Below, in pieces: positions 35,441-44,126 of a DNA stretch of 64,000 nucleotides. Every line of letters begins with the position of its first letter. The first letter of the stretch is position 1. Both the position numbers and the translations under genes were made by a program. Source of the stretch: Lachnospiraceae bacterium (GTDB taxonomy: Bacteria > Bacillota > Clostridia > Lachnospirales > Lachnospiraceae); contig SVDZ01000001.1 of assembly GCA_015057625.1 (NCBI GenBank), forward strand, positions 430,921-494,920. Direction: 5' to 3'. The notes beneath the pieces were generated by a model. The model saw nothing but the letters and a program-made list of their open reading frames with translations, was not told the DNA's origin and did not search any database.

Positions 35441-36895
35441 ATGGCAAAATATGATTCAGATGATTTCAGCAATTTTTTTAATGCTGATTCTGACAAAAAA
35501 TCCGACAACGGTCCTGTAATCAACACTGACCTACTTGGCGGAAACAATTACAGAAATGAATATTACAGTGAATACAACGATAATAGCAAACCAACTCAAA
35601 GGAGGGCAAACATGAATAATTCAAAAAAGAATCCTCGCCCATCGGCAGAAGAGTTAAAAATGAAAGCTAAATATAAAAAGAGCAAGCGCCTTGGAGTTAT
35701 TATGACTCTCATTCAGCTTTTAGCTTCAGTTGCATTTATGGGAATTCTTTACTTTGCAAAAGACAACTTGGACGCATTCATTACGATGCCTGTATACATA
35801 GGACTCGGCGTTGCTTTATTTGTTTTATTTTTGATTACCTTCAATATGCAGTTCAAAAAGTTAGCCACAAAGCGAATCGGAAAAGTTCTTTCTATTATAA
35901 TAACGGTGCTTTTAGTTATTGGTTCATATTTCCTTTATCCTTTAATTAACGTTGACTTAGGCGGAGACAGCAAGGTAACTCACAAAAAACCTTTTGTAGT
36001 TTATCTTTCAGGAAATGATTCCTTTGATGAGTTAAGCAAAGATTCTAACGGACGTTCAGATACAAATATTGTTGCAGTTATTAACCCTGAAACTTATACG
36101 GCACTTTTAATTTCCACACCTAGAGATGCTTACCTTGAGCTTATTGGTCAGGATATTCCTGCCGGAAATAAAGACAAACTTACTCACGCCGGACTGTTTG
36201 GTAACGGTGTTTTAGACAGCAACGGAAAATGGGGCTACGGATGCGATGTATCTATGTCTATGTTGGGTGAGCTTTATGATCTTAATGTAAATCATTACCT
36301 AAAGCTTAACTTCACTGGTTTTTCTTCTCTCGTTGATGCATTAGGCGGTGTTACAATTGATGTTCCGGAAGGCTTCACAACAACAACTTATGGCAAGACT
36401 TATACATTTAAAGAAGGAAAACAAACTCTCAACGGTGATTACGCTCTTACATATGTGCGCGAGAGAAAATCCTTTGCCAGGGGCGATCTTCAGCGCGGTG
36501 CCAACCAGACAGCTGTTATAAAGGCCATTGTTAACCAAGCGATATCTGCTAATGCAGTTGTAAATTATGGAAAAGTTGTTGACTCTATTTCAAAGAGTTT
36601 TGATACAGACCTTAATATCTCTTCTCTCGCTAAGCTTCAACTTCAGATTCAGAGAAAGAAAGATTTCAAAGGTTGGAACATTGTCAATTATGCTGTTGAT
36701 GGTTCAACCGGAGGCGGATACCAATTCTGCTATAAGCCTCAGCAGAACCTTTCAGTTGTAATTCTTGATGATGATTCCGTTGATACAGCAAAGCAGCTTG
36801 CGCATCTTGTTCTTGACGGAAAACATATTGACGATAAGACCGCAGAGCAGATTGAAAACGGAACATATTCAGAATCCGAAAACGAAACTAAATAA
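35441..36895 (+). CDS. LytR-CpsA-Psr (LCP) family wall-polymer ligase
   Basis: A 484-residue LCP protein. An acidic, Asn-rich cytoplasmic N-terminus (about 1-80) is followed by three transmembrane helices (about 85-175) and an extracytoplasmic LCP domain. Diagnostic residues are SGRSDTNIVAVINPETYTALLI-like DTN motif, LISTPRDAYLEL (Arg and Asp binding pyrophosphate) and YVRERKSFARGDLQRGANQ. LCP enzymes transfer undecaprenyl-pyrophosphate-linked teichoic acids or capsules to peptidoglycan, so this gene plausibly finishes the product of the divergent polymer operon. AGGAGG lies seven bases before the start. Confidence 0.93.
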   Translation: MAKYDSDDFSNFFNADSDKKSDNGPVINTDLLGGNNYRNEYYSEYNDNSKPTQRRANMNNSKKNPRPSAEELKMKAKYKKSKRLGVIMTLIQLLASVAFMGILYFAKDNLDAFITMPVYIGLGVALFVLFLITFNMQFKKLATKRIGKVLSIIITVLLVIGSYFLYPLINVDLGGDSKVTHKKPFVVYLSGNDSFDELSKDSNGRSDTNIVAVINPETYTALLISTPRDAYLELIGQDIPAGNKDKLTHAGLFGNGVLDSNGKWGYGCDVSMSMLGELYDLNVNHYLKLNFTGFSSLVDALGGVTIDVPEGFTTTTYGKTYTFKEGKQTLNGDYALTYVRERKSFARGDLQRGANQTAVIKAIVNQAISANAVVNYGKVVDSISKSFDTDLNISSLAKLQLQIQRKKDFKGWNIVNYAVDGSTGGGYQFCYKPQQNLSVVILDDDSVDTAKQLAHLVLDGKHIDDKTAEQIENGTYSESENETK

Positions 36896-36913
36896 TTATT
36901 GTTTATTTATTAT

Positions 36914-36951
36914 TGCTACCACTTGCTATTTCAAATACGCTTGTGGTAGCA
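36914..36951 (+). terminator. Probable terminator after the LCP gene
   Basis: TGCTACCAC and GTGGTAGCA (36914-36922 and 36943-36951) form a stem with an inner TTGC/GC pairing, followed by TTATTAATG. The T run is weak, so read-through towards murG is possible. Confidence 0.6.
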
Positions 36952-37054
36952 TTATTAATGTTGTGATTTATCTCAATCGCCAATTTTGATATACGCTATT
37001 TATCAATAGCCATTTATTCTAATATTAATATTACATATTGAGGTGTATTTAATT

Positions 37055-38116
37055 ATGAAAAAAATTATTTTAACCGGCGGAGGCACGGCCGGCCACGTAA
37101 CTCCAAATATTGCACTTGTTCCTAAACTTAAGGAAGCAGGATACACAGTTGAATACATTGGTTCCTACAACGGAATGGAAAAAGACTTAGTTGAGAATGC
37201 CGGTCTCAAATACTACGGCATTTCTTCCGGAAAACTTAGAAGATATTTCTCATTACAAAACTTCACTGATCCCTTCAGAGTTATCAAGGGATATTTTGAG
37301 GCAAAAAAACTTATGAAAGAATTAAAACCGGATGTTTTATTTTCAAAAGGCGGATTTGTCACAGTACCTGTTGTAATGGCCGCACATGCAGCAAAGGTTC
37401 CCGCAGTAATCCACGAGTCTGATATGACTCCGGGACTTGCCAACAAAATTGCAACTAAATTTGCCACTAAGGTATGTCACACTTTCCCTGAGACAGGTGA
37501 GTATGTGGGAAGCAAAGGTGTATTTACCGGCTCCCCAATCCGTGCGGAATTATTTACCGGCGACAAAATCATTGCCATGAAAATGTGTGATTTCGACAGC
37601 AGTAAACCAGTACTTCTTGTTACCGGAGGAAGCCTTGGCGCAAAAAAAGTAAATGATGCAATAAGAGAAGCCCTTCCTGAATTATTAAAGACATACCAGG
37701 TTGCTCATCTTTGCGGAAAAGAAAAATACGACAAATCTTTAGAGGGCACAAAAGGTTACGCTCAGTTTGAATACATTAGCGCTGAGATGAAAGATTTCTT
37801 TGCAATGGCAGACATTATCGTATCCCGCGCAGGTTCAAATTCCATCTGTGAGATTGCCGCATTACATAAACCAAACGTATTAATTCCATTGTCTGCAAAA
37901 GTCAGTCGAGGAGACCAAATATTAAACTCAAAGTCCTTTGAAAAACAGGGACTTAGCAAAGTCTTAGACGAAGACACGATGACTACCGATACACTTGTTA
38001 ATGCAATCAACGAAGTATATGACAAACGTGCAGACTATATTGATACCATGAAAAATTCCAACATCGGAAACGGAATTGATAAGATAATAGACGTAATAAT
38101 GTCAGTGAGTAAATAG
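37055..38116 (+). CDS. murG: MurG, lipid II-forming N-acetylglucosaminyltransferase
   Basis: A 353-residue GT-B enzyme that adds GlcNAc to lipid I to give lipid II at the cytoplasmic membrane. Signatures: ILTGGGTAGHVTPNIAL (G loop 1), SKGGFVTVPVVMAAHAAKVPAVIHESDMTPGLANKI, LLVTGGSLGAKKVNDAI, and the UDP-GlcNAc site IVSRAGSNSICEIAALHKPNVLIPL. The start at 37055 has GAGGTG upstream; a longer frame from 37043 adds four residues. MurG is usually in the dcw division cluster, but here it stands alone between LCP and GtrA genes, so it may be a second copy or a relocated gene. Confidence 0.93.
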   Translation: MKKIILTGGGTAGHVTPNIALVPKLKEAGYTVEYIGSYNGMEKDLVENAGLKYYGISSGKLRRYFSLQNFTDPFRVIKGYFEAKKLMKELKPDVLFSKGGFVTVPVVMAAHAAKVPAVIHESDMTPGLANKIATKFATKVCHTFPETGEYVGSKGVFTGSPIRAELFTGDKIIAMKMCDFDSSKPVLLVTGGSLGAKKVNDAIREALPELLKTYQVAHLCGKEKYDKSLEGTKGYAQFEYISAEMKDFFAMADIIVSRAGSNSICEIAALHKPNVLIPLSAKVSRGDQILNSKSFEKQGLSKVLDEDTMTTDTLVNAINEVYDKRADYIDTMKNSNIGNGIDKIIDVIMSVSK

Positions 38117-38189
38117 CTAAGCAGTTATTTGAAAGTTTAAAGGATAAATATAATGTCCTCGCATTATAGAGAATTAAGAAGGAAAAAAA

Positions 38190-38705
38190 ATGAACAATAT
38201 TATTAAATTAAAAGACTTACTTATATCTCTGTTTATGAAATACAGAGAAGTTATTATGTATCTGATTATGGGAGTTGCCACAACAGTGGTAAGTTGGGCA
38301 TCCTATGCTTTTTTCACAAAGGCTTTTAGCCCTGACAGCGGTTTTGTTGTTTTATTTTCAAAGCTTACACACGGGGACACATCCATTGCATTAATTGCAA
38401 TTGCCAATGTTCTCTCATGGATACTCGCCATCTTATTTGCATATATAACCAACAAGCTCTGGGTATTCAACAGCAAATCATGGAAGCCATCCCTTGTAAT
38501 TGCCGAGTTTACCAAATTTGTCGGTGCAAGAATATTAACCGGATTCCTTGAATGGTTCGGAGTTCCCTTCCTTGCCAAAATCGGTTTAGACCAAAAACCA
38601 CTAGGCATCGAAGGCGGCTTAAGCAAAATCGTCGTGAGCGTCCTAGTCGTATTATTAAACTACGTCTTCAGCAAACTTTTCATCTTCAAAAACGACAAAA
38701 AATAA
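38190..38705 (+). CDS. GtrA family membrane protein
   Basis: A 171-residue GtrA/DPMS-like protein with four hydrophobic helices: VIMYLIMGVATTVVSWASYAFFT, ALIAIANVLSWILAILFAYITNKLWVF, a third segment containing FVGARILTGFLEW, and IVVSVLVVLLNYVFSKLFIF. NKLWVF and NYVFSKLFIF are diagnostic. GtrA proteins help flip polyprenyl-linked sugars made by GtrB-like transferases; a GtrB-like enzyme is encoded at 42282-43208. The gene ends where the long palindromic element begins. Confidence 0.9.
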   Translation: MNNIIKLKDLLISLFMKYREVIMYLIMGVATTVVSWASYAFFTKAFSPDSGFVVLFSKLTHGDTSIALIAIANVLSWILAILFAYITNKLWVFNSKSWKPSLVIAEFTKFVGARILTGFLEWFGVPFLAKIGLDQKPLGIEGGLSKIVVSVLVVLLNYVFSKLFIFKNDKK

Positions 38706-39195
38706 AAAGCAACCAATTAATCCAGAAGTATATACACAAAACGCGTAGTCCGGCAGGGGCCCGCGCGCATAAAAATAGTCCACGGGACACCTTGGCATCC
38801 AGGGCCGCGCCCTAAATAATAATCCACGAGCCACGCAATATTTTCTACTTCTCGCATTCGCTTATTATCGAACGCTTCGCGTAACTCGCACCTTCGGTGC
38901 TCTAACACTCAACATAAATGCATCGCATTTTGTTGAGGGCGAAAGTGATTACTAATTTCGAAGAAATTATAATCACGAAAGCCCGCGCAAGTTCGAAGCT
39001 AGAATGCTCGTCGTAACGAAAATATAGCTATCGTCTCGTGGATTATTATTTAGGGCGCGGCCCTTATTGTCTACGTGTTTATTGGACTATTCTTATGCGC
39101 GCGGGCCCCCTACTCAGTAAATTTTCTTACCCCCACCTTCACTTTGTTTAGAGGAGAGGGACATCTACTTCTTAATTATAAACTGGTTGCTTTTT
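38704..39195. repeat. Long GC-rich imperfect palindrome with nested hairpins
   Basis: The 470-base gene gap is a palindromic element. Nearly perfect outer arms (38756-38782 with 39083-39109) and a perfect 29-bp pair (38802-38830 with 39035-39063) are separated on both sides by spacers of 19 bases. A 12-bp pair AAAAAGCAACCA/TGGTTGCTTTTT (38705-38716 and 39184-39195) reaches into the HIT coding end. Inside are short hairpins with three-base loops: ACGC-TTC-GCGT, GCACC-TTC-GGTGC, CTCAACA...TGTTGAG (38908-38937), and GGGC...GCCC (38937-38984), which has a symmetric GAAA/GAAA internal loop. No protein was supported. It may be a MITE-like element or a structured RNA. Confidence 0.85.
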
Positions 39196-39580
39196 CTATA
39201 ATGGCGTCGATTTCGGCCTGGTTTGGTTCGTTCTGAACCCAAGTAATTATTTTCTCACCGTATCTTGGAATAATGTGAGTGTGGAAGTGGAACACTGTCT
39301 GGCCTGCTGCCTCTCCATTGTTCTGTACAATATTGATTCCCTCACATCCTGTTACCTCTTTGAGGAATGTAGCAATTTTCTTTGCGAGTACCAACACTTT
39401 TGCTGCCACATCATCAGGAAGTTCGTAAAGATTATCATAGTGCTCTTTTGGCAATATCAATACATGCCCCTTTGTTGCAGGGCTTGCATCAAATATTACT
39501 CTGAAATCATCATCCTCATATAATGTGTTTGTGTCAAACACCCCATTTGCTAATTTACAAAAAATACAATCATCCTTCAT
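39176..39580 (-). CDS. HIT family (HinT-like) nucleotide phosphoramidase
   Basis: A 134-residue histidine-triad protein with CIFCKLANGVFDTNTLYEDDDF at the N-terminus (two Cys of the usual zinc site), GHVLILPKEHYDNLYEL, and the active-site motif HFHTHIIPRY. HinT-like enzymes hydrolyse nucleoside phosphoramidates and adenylated lysines; the physiological substrate is uncertain. The gene overlaps the end of the rhomboid gene by 11 bases and is the last of this minus-strand set. Its final codons coincide with the outer arm of the palindromic element. Confidence 0.93.
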   Translation of the reverse strand: MKDDCIFCKLANGVFDTNTLYEDDDFRVIFDASPATKGHVLILPKEHYDNLYELPDDVAAKVLVLAKKIATFLKEVTGCEGINIVQNNGEAAGQTVFHFHTHIIPRYGEKIITWVQNEPNQAEIDAIIEKATSL

Positions 39581-40592
39581 CTTCGTTCTCCTTTCGTCTT
39601 AAAATGCCAAGCGATAATATTGCTCCTATTGCAAGACCACCCATATGGGCCGCCATATCAATTTCTTTACTGAGACTTCCCACAATCAACAGTGCAATCA
39701 TTATTACAATTCTCACGCCTTGCTCTTTTATTTTATCAGACATTATAAATGCCACAGTAATCAAACCAAAAAGTCCGTATATAGCTCCGGATGCTCCGAC
39801 ACTCACCACCTCATCCTTCATCATAAGATGATAGGTCGATGAGACAATGCCGGCTCCCATACCGCTTACCAGATATACCATCAAAAACTGAAAATGACCG
39901 AGCCATCTCTCCGTCTGCATTCCGATTCCAATAACAAGCAATATGAACATATTTGAAGAAATATGATCATATCCTCCATGAAGAAACATCGACGTAATAA
40001 TACGGTAATACTCTCCTTTTCCGTATACGGCGCTGTAATCTAAACATCCCAGATTAAACAATGCATCACCATTAACACCAAGCAGATTAAAAGCACCAAT
40101 CAAAAACACCAGGATATTAACTGCTACAATAGAAATTGTTATAAAAGGAATTTTTGCTTCCGCTTCGCCTTCCCTGCTAATATCGTAATTAGTGCATTTT
40201 CGGATTTCCTCCTCAATGACGTCCTTCATGCCAAAGTAATCATCCGGCTGGTCCTCATAAACCATAATCTTTTGATTTACCGTGTCGACTATCCAGAACT
40301 TATTGTCATCTTCAACAAGTTCTTGAACCTCCATTTCCCTGTCCGCAAATATAATATGCATAACGCTGACGTCGCTGTAACCTCCTATGAGGAACTTATT
40401 TTCCAAGCGTTTCGCGGATTTTGCAATGGAATCTGCAGTCACGGTAACACCCTCAAGGCACTTCAAAATGACGCAGATGTACATCTTCTTTTCGTCTGTG
40501 ACCTTGACGTAGAAATCCACAATATCTGAATTAGATTCTGTAGGATTAAATCCCTTTTCATTTAACTTTAAATAAATATTGTCCCAATTCAT
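39570..40592 (-). CDS. Rhomboid-family intramembrane serine protease
   Basis: A 340-residue protein. The N-terminal 150 residues form a soluble domain (VKVTDEKKMYICVILKCLEG..., VDTVNQKIMVYEDQPDDYFG) found in Firmicute rhomboids; the C-terminal part has six or seven helices. The catalytic pair is visible: Ser in VGASGAIYGLFGLI and His in DMAAHMGGLAIGAI, with HGGYDHISSNMFILLVIG containing the conserved HxxxN. It cleaves membrane proteins within or near their helices. It is co-transcribed with glf and the HIT gene, but the substrate cannot be inferred. Confidence 0.92.
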   Translation of the reverse strand: MNWDNIYLKLNEKGFNPTESNSDIVDFYVKVTDEKKMYICVILKCLEGVTVTADSIAKSAKRLENKFLIGGYSDVSVMHIIFADREMEVQELVEDDNKFWIVDTVNQKIMVYEDQPDDYFGMKDVIEEEIRKCTNYDISREGEAEAKIPFITISIVAVNILVFLIGAFNLLGVNGDALFNLGCLDYSAVYGKGEYYRIITSMFLHGGYDHISSNMFILLVIGIGMQTERWLGHFQFLMVYLVSGMGAGIVSSTYHLMMKDEVVSVGASGAIYGLFGLITVAFIMSDKIKEQGVRIVIMIALLIVGSLSKEIDMAAHMGGLAIGAILSLGILRRKENEDEG

Positions 40593-40594
40593 AA

Positions 40595-41695
40595 CTATAA
40601 CTCTGCTTTAACACATTCAAGAGCCGCCTCGATAACCTTATCCATATCATAATATTTGTAATTTCCAAGTCTTCCTCCAAAAATAACATTTGCTTCCTTG
40701 TCAGCAAGCTCTCTGTACTGAAGGAAAAGATTACCATTTTTCTCATCATTGATTGGATAATATGGTTCAATTCCCGGCTTCCACTCCGATGAATATTCTC
40801 TGGAAATAACAGTCTTTGGCTGCGTTCCAAACTCAAAGTGTTTATGCTCAATTATTCTTGTGTAAGGCACTTCCCTTTCTGTATAGTTTACTACTGCGTT
40901 ACCCTGATAATTCTCTTCATCTAAAATTTCAGTCTCAAATCTTACTGTTCTGTATTCGAGATGTCCAAGTTTATATCCAAAAAATTCGTCTATCATACCT
41001 GTGTAGACAGTCTTCTTTGCAATGTCAGGATTTTCTCTGACAAACTCAAAGTAATCTGTATTTAACTTAACATCACTGCCCTCTAACATCTTCTCAACAA
41101 TAGGTGTGTAACCGCCCATTGGAATTCCCTGGAATCTGTCGTTAAAATAATTATTGTCATAAGTAAATCTAAGAGGCAGTCTTTTTATTATAAAAGCCGG
41201 AAGCTGCGAACATGGTCTTCCCCACTGTTTTTCAGTGTATCCCTTAATGAGTTTCTCAAAAATGTCTTTTCCCACTAACGACAATCCCTGTTCCTCAAGA
41301 TTCTTTGGCTCAGAAATATTAAACTCTGCTTTCTGTGCTTCTATAATTTCTTTTGCTTCCTTTGGTGTTTTTATATTCCACATTTTACTGAAAGTATTCA
41401 TGTTAAAAGGAAGGTTGTAAAGTTCATCCTTATAAACCGCCACCGGCGAATTAATGTAATTATTAAATTCTGCGAACTGATTAACATACTCCCAAATCTC
41501 TTTATTGCTTGTATGGAAAATATGAGCACCGTATTTGTGTACATTAATGCCTTCAATCTCCTGACAATAAATGTTTCCGGCAATATGCTCTCTCTTATCA
41601 ATCACAAGACAGCGCTTTCCTTTTTTAGTTGCCTCATAAGCAAATACAGCCCCGAACAAACCGGCACCAACAATCAGATAATCATATTTACTCAT
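40595..41695 (-). CDS. glf: UDP-galactopyranose mutase
   Basis: A 366-residue FAD enzyme that converts UDP-galactopyranose to UDP-galactofuranose, the donor for Galf-containing glycans. The Rossmann motif VGAGLFGAVFAYEATKKGKRCLVID, the KYGAHIFHTSNKEIWEYVNQF segment, the GYTEKQWGRPCSQLP motif, RYDNNYF-like TYDNNYFNDRFQGIPMGGY, and the C-terminal VIFGGRLGNYKYYDMDKVI are all present. Length is standard. It implies that a galactofuranose polymer is made, perhaps with the glycosyltransferases encoded around it. Confidence 0.96.
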   Translation of the reverse strand: MSKYDYLIVGAGLFGAVFAYEATKKGKRCLVIDKREHIAGNIYCQEIEGINVHKYGAHIFHTSNKEIWEYVNQFAEFNNYINSPVAVYKDELYNLPFNMNTFSKMWNIKTPKEAKEIIEAQKAEFNISEPKNLEEQGLSLVGKDIFEKLIKGYTEKQWGRPCSQLPAFIIKRLPLRFTYDNNYFNDRFQGIPMGGYTPIVEKMLEGSDVKLNTDYFEFVRENPDIAKKTVYTGMIDEFFGYKLGHLEYRTVRFETEILDEENYQGNAVVNYTEREVPYTRIIEHKHFEFGTQPKTVISREYSSEWKPGIEPYYPINDEKNGNLFLQYRELADKEANVIFGGRLGNYKYYDMDKVIEAALECVKAEL

Positions 41696-41740
41696 CTATA
41701 CTTTCTCCTTCTAACACTGCCATACCACCCCTACGGCAAA

Positions 41741-42280
41741 TTATTTTTTTACAAGATTGTTTCTGATATATTTGAAGGTTTCATCTTCACCCTTCTCTGC
41801 CACCATCTTAAGCAGCATTTCTATCTTATCAGAAGTTTTTTGATGAATGAATCTTTTGCCTTTTCTTTTGTTAAAGTATTCAAGTGCATCAGTCTGTTTG
41901 TATTTTTCTTTGTTGTATATTTTACATGCAGCAAGTCTGTCACAGAACATTTCCGCTACATATCTGTCCGGCATTTCAACCGGTTCCACTTTATGAGAGG
42001 TATTATTGTAGTCCGTCCAATATTCAAAGTGATGTCTGTTTCTTCCTTTGTGATGAAGCCAGGCTTTTGAATATCCGTACTCCTTTCTCTCTCCTTCGTT
42101 GGGACTTCTGTCTCCGGTGAAATACTTCACCCCCTGAAAAAACTCAACAGGAGAGTACTTTGAGAGATCATGTCCCAAACCCTGAATTGGAATTCCCGCT
42201 TTGAAGCAATGTTTAATCACCTGATGTCTGTGCTTTGTAATCGTCGAAAAATGTCCTATTACTCTTCCAATCAAATTCAT
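41741..42280 (-). CDS. DUF5662 family protein
   Basis: A 179-residue cytoplasmic protein rich in His. Conserved patterns are HFSTITKHRHQVIKHCFKAG, GHDLSKYSPVEFFQGVKYF, KAWLHHKGRNRHHFEYWTDY and MPDRYVAEMFCDRLAACKIY. The alternating His and Asp residues resemble an HD-like or four-helix metal site. Phage and bacterial relatives are annotated as DUF5662; no biochemical function is known to me. It abuts the glycosyltransferase gene by one base, so it is co-expressed with it. Confidence 0.8.
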   Translation of the reverse strand: MNLIGRVIGHFSTITKHRHQVIKHCFKAGIPIQGLGHDLSKYSPVEFFQGVKYFTGDRSPNEGERKEYGYSKAWLHHKGRNRHHFEYWTDYNNTSHKVEPVEMPDRYVAEMFCDRLAACKIYNKEKYKQTDALEYFNKRKGKRFIHQKTSDKIEMLLKMVAEKGEDETFKYIRNNLVKK

Positions 42281-42281
42281 C

Positions 42282-43208
42282 TTACTCTTCCAACCTTGTT
42301 ATATAAATAGGTCTATCCTTAGTCTCCATATATGTCTTATCGAGATAAATACCAATAGTGCCAATACCAAGCATCTGAATTCCCGATGTAAATACAATAA
42401 TGCATGCAAGAGACGGCCATCCGGCAACCCTGTCACCAAACATCAGAGCTCTCGCTACAATGACAACAACCATAATGAATGCGACAATACAAAACGCCAG
42501 ACCCGTAACAGCTGCAAATACCAACGGCACGGTAGAAAATGCAACAATACCGTCAATTGCGTAGAGAAACAGTTTGAAGAATGACCATTTTGTTTCTCCT
42601 GCCACTCTCTCAACATTTTCAAATTCCAACCATTTTGTCTTAAATCCAACCCATCCGAAAATACCTTTTGAGAATCGATTGTATTCCTTCATGGACAAAA
42701 TCGCATCCACCATTTTTCTGCTCATGAATCTGTAATCTCTGGCGCCATCCACAATATCCGCATCAGACATTTTGTTTATAATCTTGTAGAACTTTCTTGC
42801 AAAAAATGATCTGATAGGCGGCTCACCTTTTCTTGATACACGGCGGGTAGCCACACAGTCATACTCTCCCGATTTAATATAACTGTACATTTCCTCAAGC
42901 ATAAACGGAGGATCCTGTAAATCCACATCCATAGTTACTACATAGTCGCCCTTTGCTTTCTGTAAGCCGGCGTACAATCCCGCTTCCTTTCCAAAATTTC
43001 TGGAAAACGAAACGTAATGAACTCTATCATCTTTTTTGCGCAATCCCTGGATAACTTCTAATGTCTTATCTTTGCTTCCATCATCTATAAAAACAAACTC
43101 AAATTCCAGTCCTTCTAATTTTGTAATATATTTTTGCATTTCCTCGTAGTAAAAAGGAATCGCTTCTTCCTCATTGTAACAAGGAACAACAAAGCTACAT
43201 AACTTCAT
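42282..43208 (-). CDS. GtrB/DPM-like polyprenyl-phosphate glycosyltransferase
   Basis: A 308-residue GT2 enzyme: CSFVVPCYNEEEAIPFYYEEM, FVFIDDGSKDKTLEVI, the metal site YVVTMDVDLQDPPFMLEEM, GARDYRFMSRKMVDAI, and two C-terminal transmembrane helices (about residues 230-290). This is the layout of GtrB-type enzymes that load a sugar on undecaprenyl phosphate. The GtrA-like partner is at 38190-38705, separated by the palindromic element and on the other strand. Confidence 0.92.
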   Translation of the reverse strand: MKLCSFVVPCYNEEEAIPFYYEEMQKYITKLEGLEFEFVFIDDGSKDKTLEVIQGLRKKDDRVHYVSFSRNFGKEAGLYAGLQKAKGDYVVTMDVDLQDPPFMLEEMYSYIKSGEYDCVATRRVSRKGEPPIRSFFARKFYKIINKMSDADIVDGARDYRFMSRKMVDAILSMKEYNRFSKGIFGWVGFKTKWLEFENVERVAGETKWSFFKLFLYAIDGIVAFSTVPLVFAAVTGLAFCIVAFIMVVVIVARALMFGDRVAGWPSLACIIVFTSGIQMLGIGTIGIYLDKTYMETKDRPIYITRLEE

Positions 43209-43283
43209 AAAAAGCCCCTTTCCGTATTAGTTTTTTAACATATATATTCTGTATATTTTATCATATTTTAAGGCCATTTACAA

Positions 43284-44126
43284 TTAAAGAACACCTTCAA
43301 GCTCAAGCCTGATGTATTCCATAAATCTGCCAATTATATCAATGTCTGTCGTTTCATATACCATTCTTGCTCCCACAGCATCCTCAATCTCATTAAGCAC
43401 AAGATTATCACCGTCATAGATAAAGTCAATTCCTGCATAATCGAGCTTCAAAAGACTTACTACTTTATTCACTAAATCTTTTTCCGCATCCAAAAGTTCA
43501 TACCGATAAACCTCTCCTCCCAGGCTAAAATTACTCTTAAAGCCATCCTTTGCCTGGCGGCAAATTGAAACAACAATCTCGCCTCCTAAAACATACACTC
43601 TGACATCCCGTCCTCCTGTATCCGCCAATGGCTGTATAATGCCCTTTTTCTCTATTTTATCGACGCACTCATTATATTCTTCTTCATTTGTAACCTTGAA
43701 CACTTCGCTTCCGCCGTGTCCGGCTCTGCTCTTTATTACCACCGGATAATCCTGCTCCCGGTACACTGTTGGAATTCTTTTGGTAGGCAGCACCGGTACG
43801 GAATTTCTCACCGCCCACTCATAAGTCTTCCACTTGTCATTCCCAATTTCAGTTACGTAAGAGCTGTTAAACACTCTGATACCCATTCCCTCAAGTTGTC
43901 TCGCCACACTTTTGTTTCTGCTTCGGTTAATGGCAAATGAAATGTCCCCATCTATCTTCTTTAGTTCCGGCTGTTCTTTATCCTCAAGCACCACCAATTC
44001 AAGAGCTATCCCCCATTTCTTGAGATGGCTTGTGCAGCTATCCACAAATCCTCTGTTCTTTTCCACATCTTCAGGGGCGTAAATAATTAATCCCTTTTTA
44101 TTTTCCATAACTTTTATGTTCTCCAA
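43284..44126 (-). CDS. RimK-type ATP-grasp ligase (second of pair)
   Basis: A 280-residue ATP-grasp enzyme with an N-terminal preATP-grasp domain, PVVIKSRAGHGGSEVFKVTNEEEY (ATP-binding Lys and Gly-rich loop), IIQPLADTGGRDVRVYVLGGEIV, and the metal-binding LDYAGIDFIYDGDNLVLNEIEDAVGARMVYETT. The family joins a carboxylate to an amine by acyl phosphate, as in RimK or glutathione synthetases. It starts inside the last 29 bases of the upstream ATP-grasp gene, a strong sign of translational coupling. Substrates are unknown. Confidence 0.85.
   Translation of the reverse strand: MENIKVMENKKGLIIYAPEDVEKNRGFVDSCTSHLKKWGIALELVVLEDKEQPELKKIDGDISFAINRSRNKSVARQLEGMGIRVFNSSYVTEIGNDKWKTYEWAVRNSVPVLPTKRIPTVYREQDYPVVIKSRAGHGGSEVFKVTNEEEYNECVDKIEKKGIIQPLADTGGRDVRVYVLGGEIVVSICRQAKDGFKSNFSLGGEVYRYELLDAEKDLVNKVVSLLKLDYAGIDFIYDGDNLVLNEIEDAVGARMVYETTDIDIIGRFMEYIRLELEGVL

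Noticed and set aside
38717..38908. Short minus-strand open frame in the palindromic element
   Set aside because: It spans the hairpin arms, has no ribosome site and no protein-like composition.
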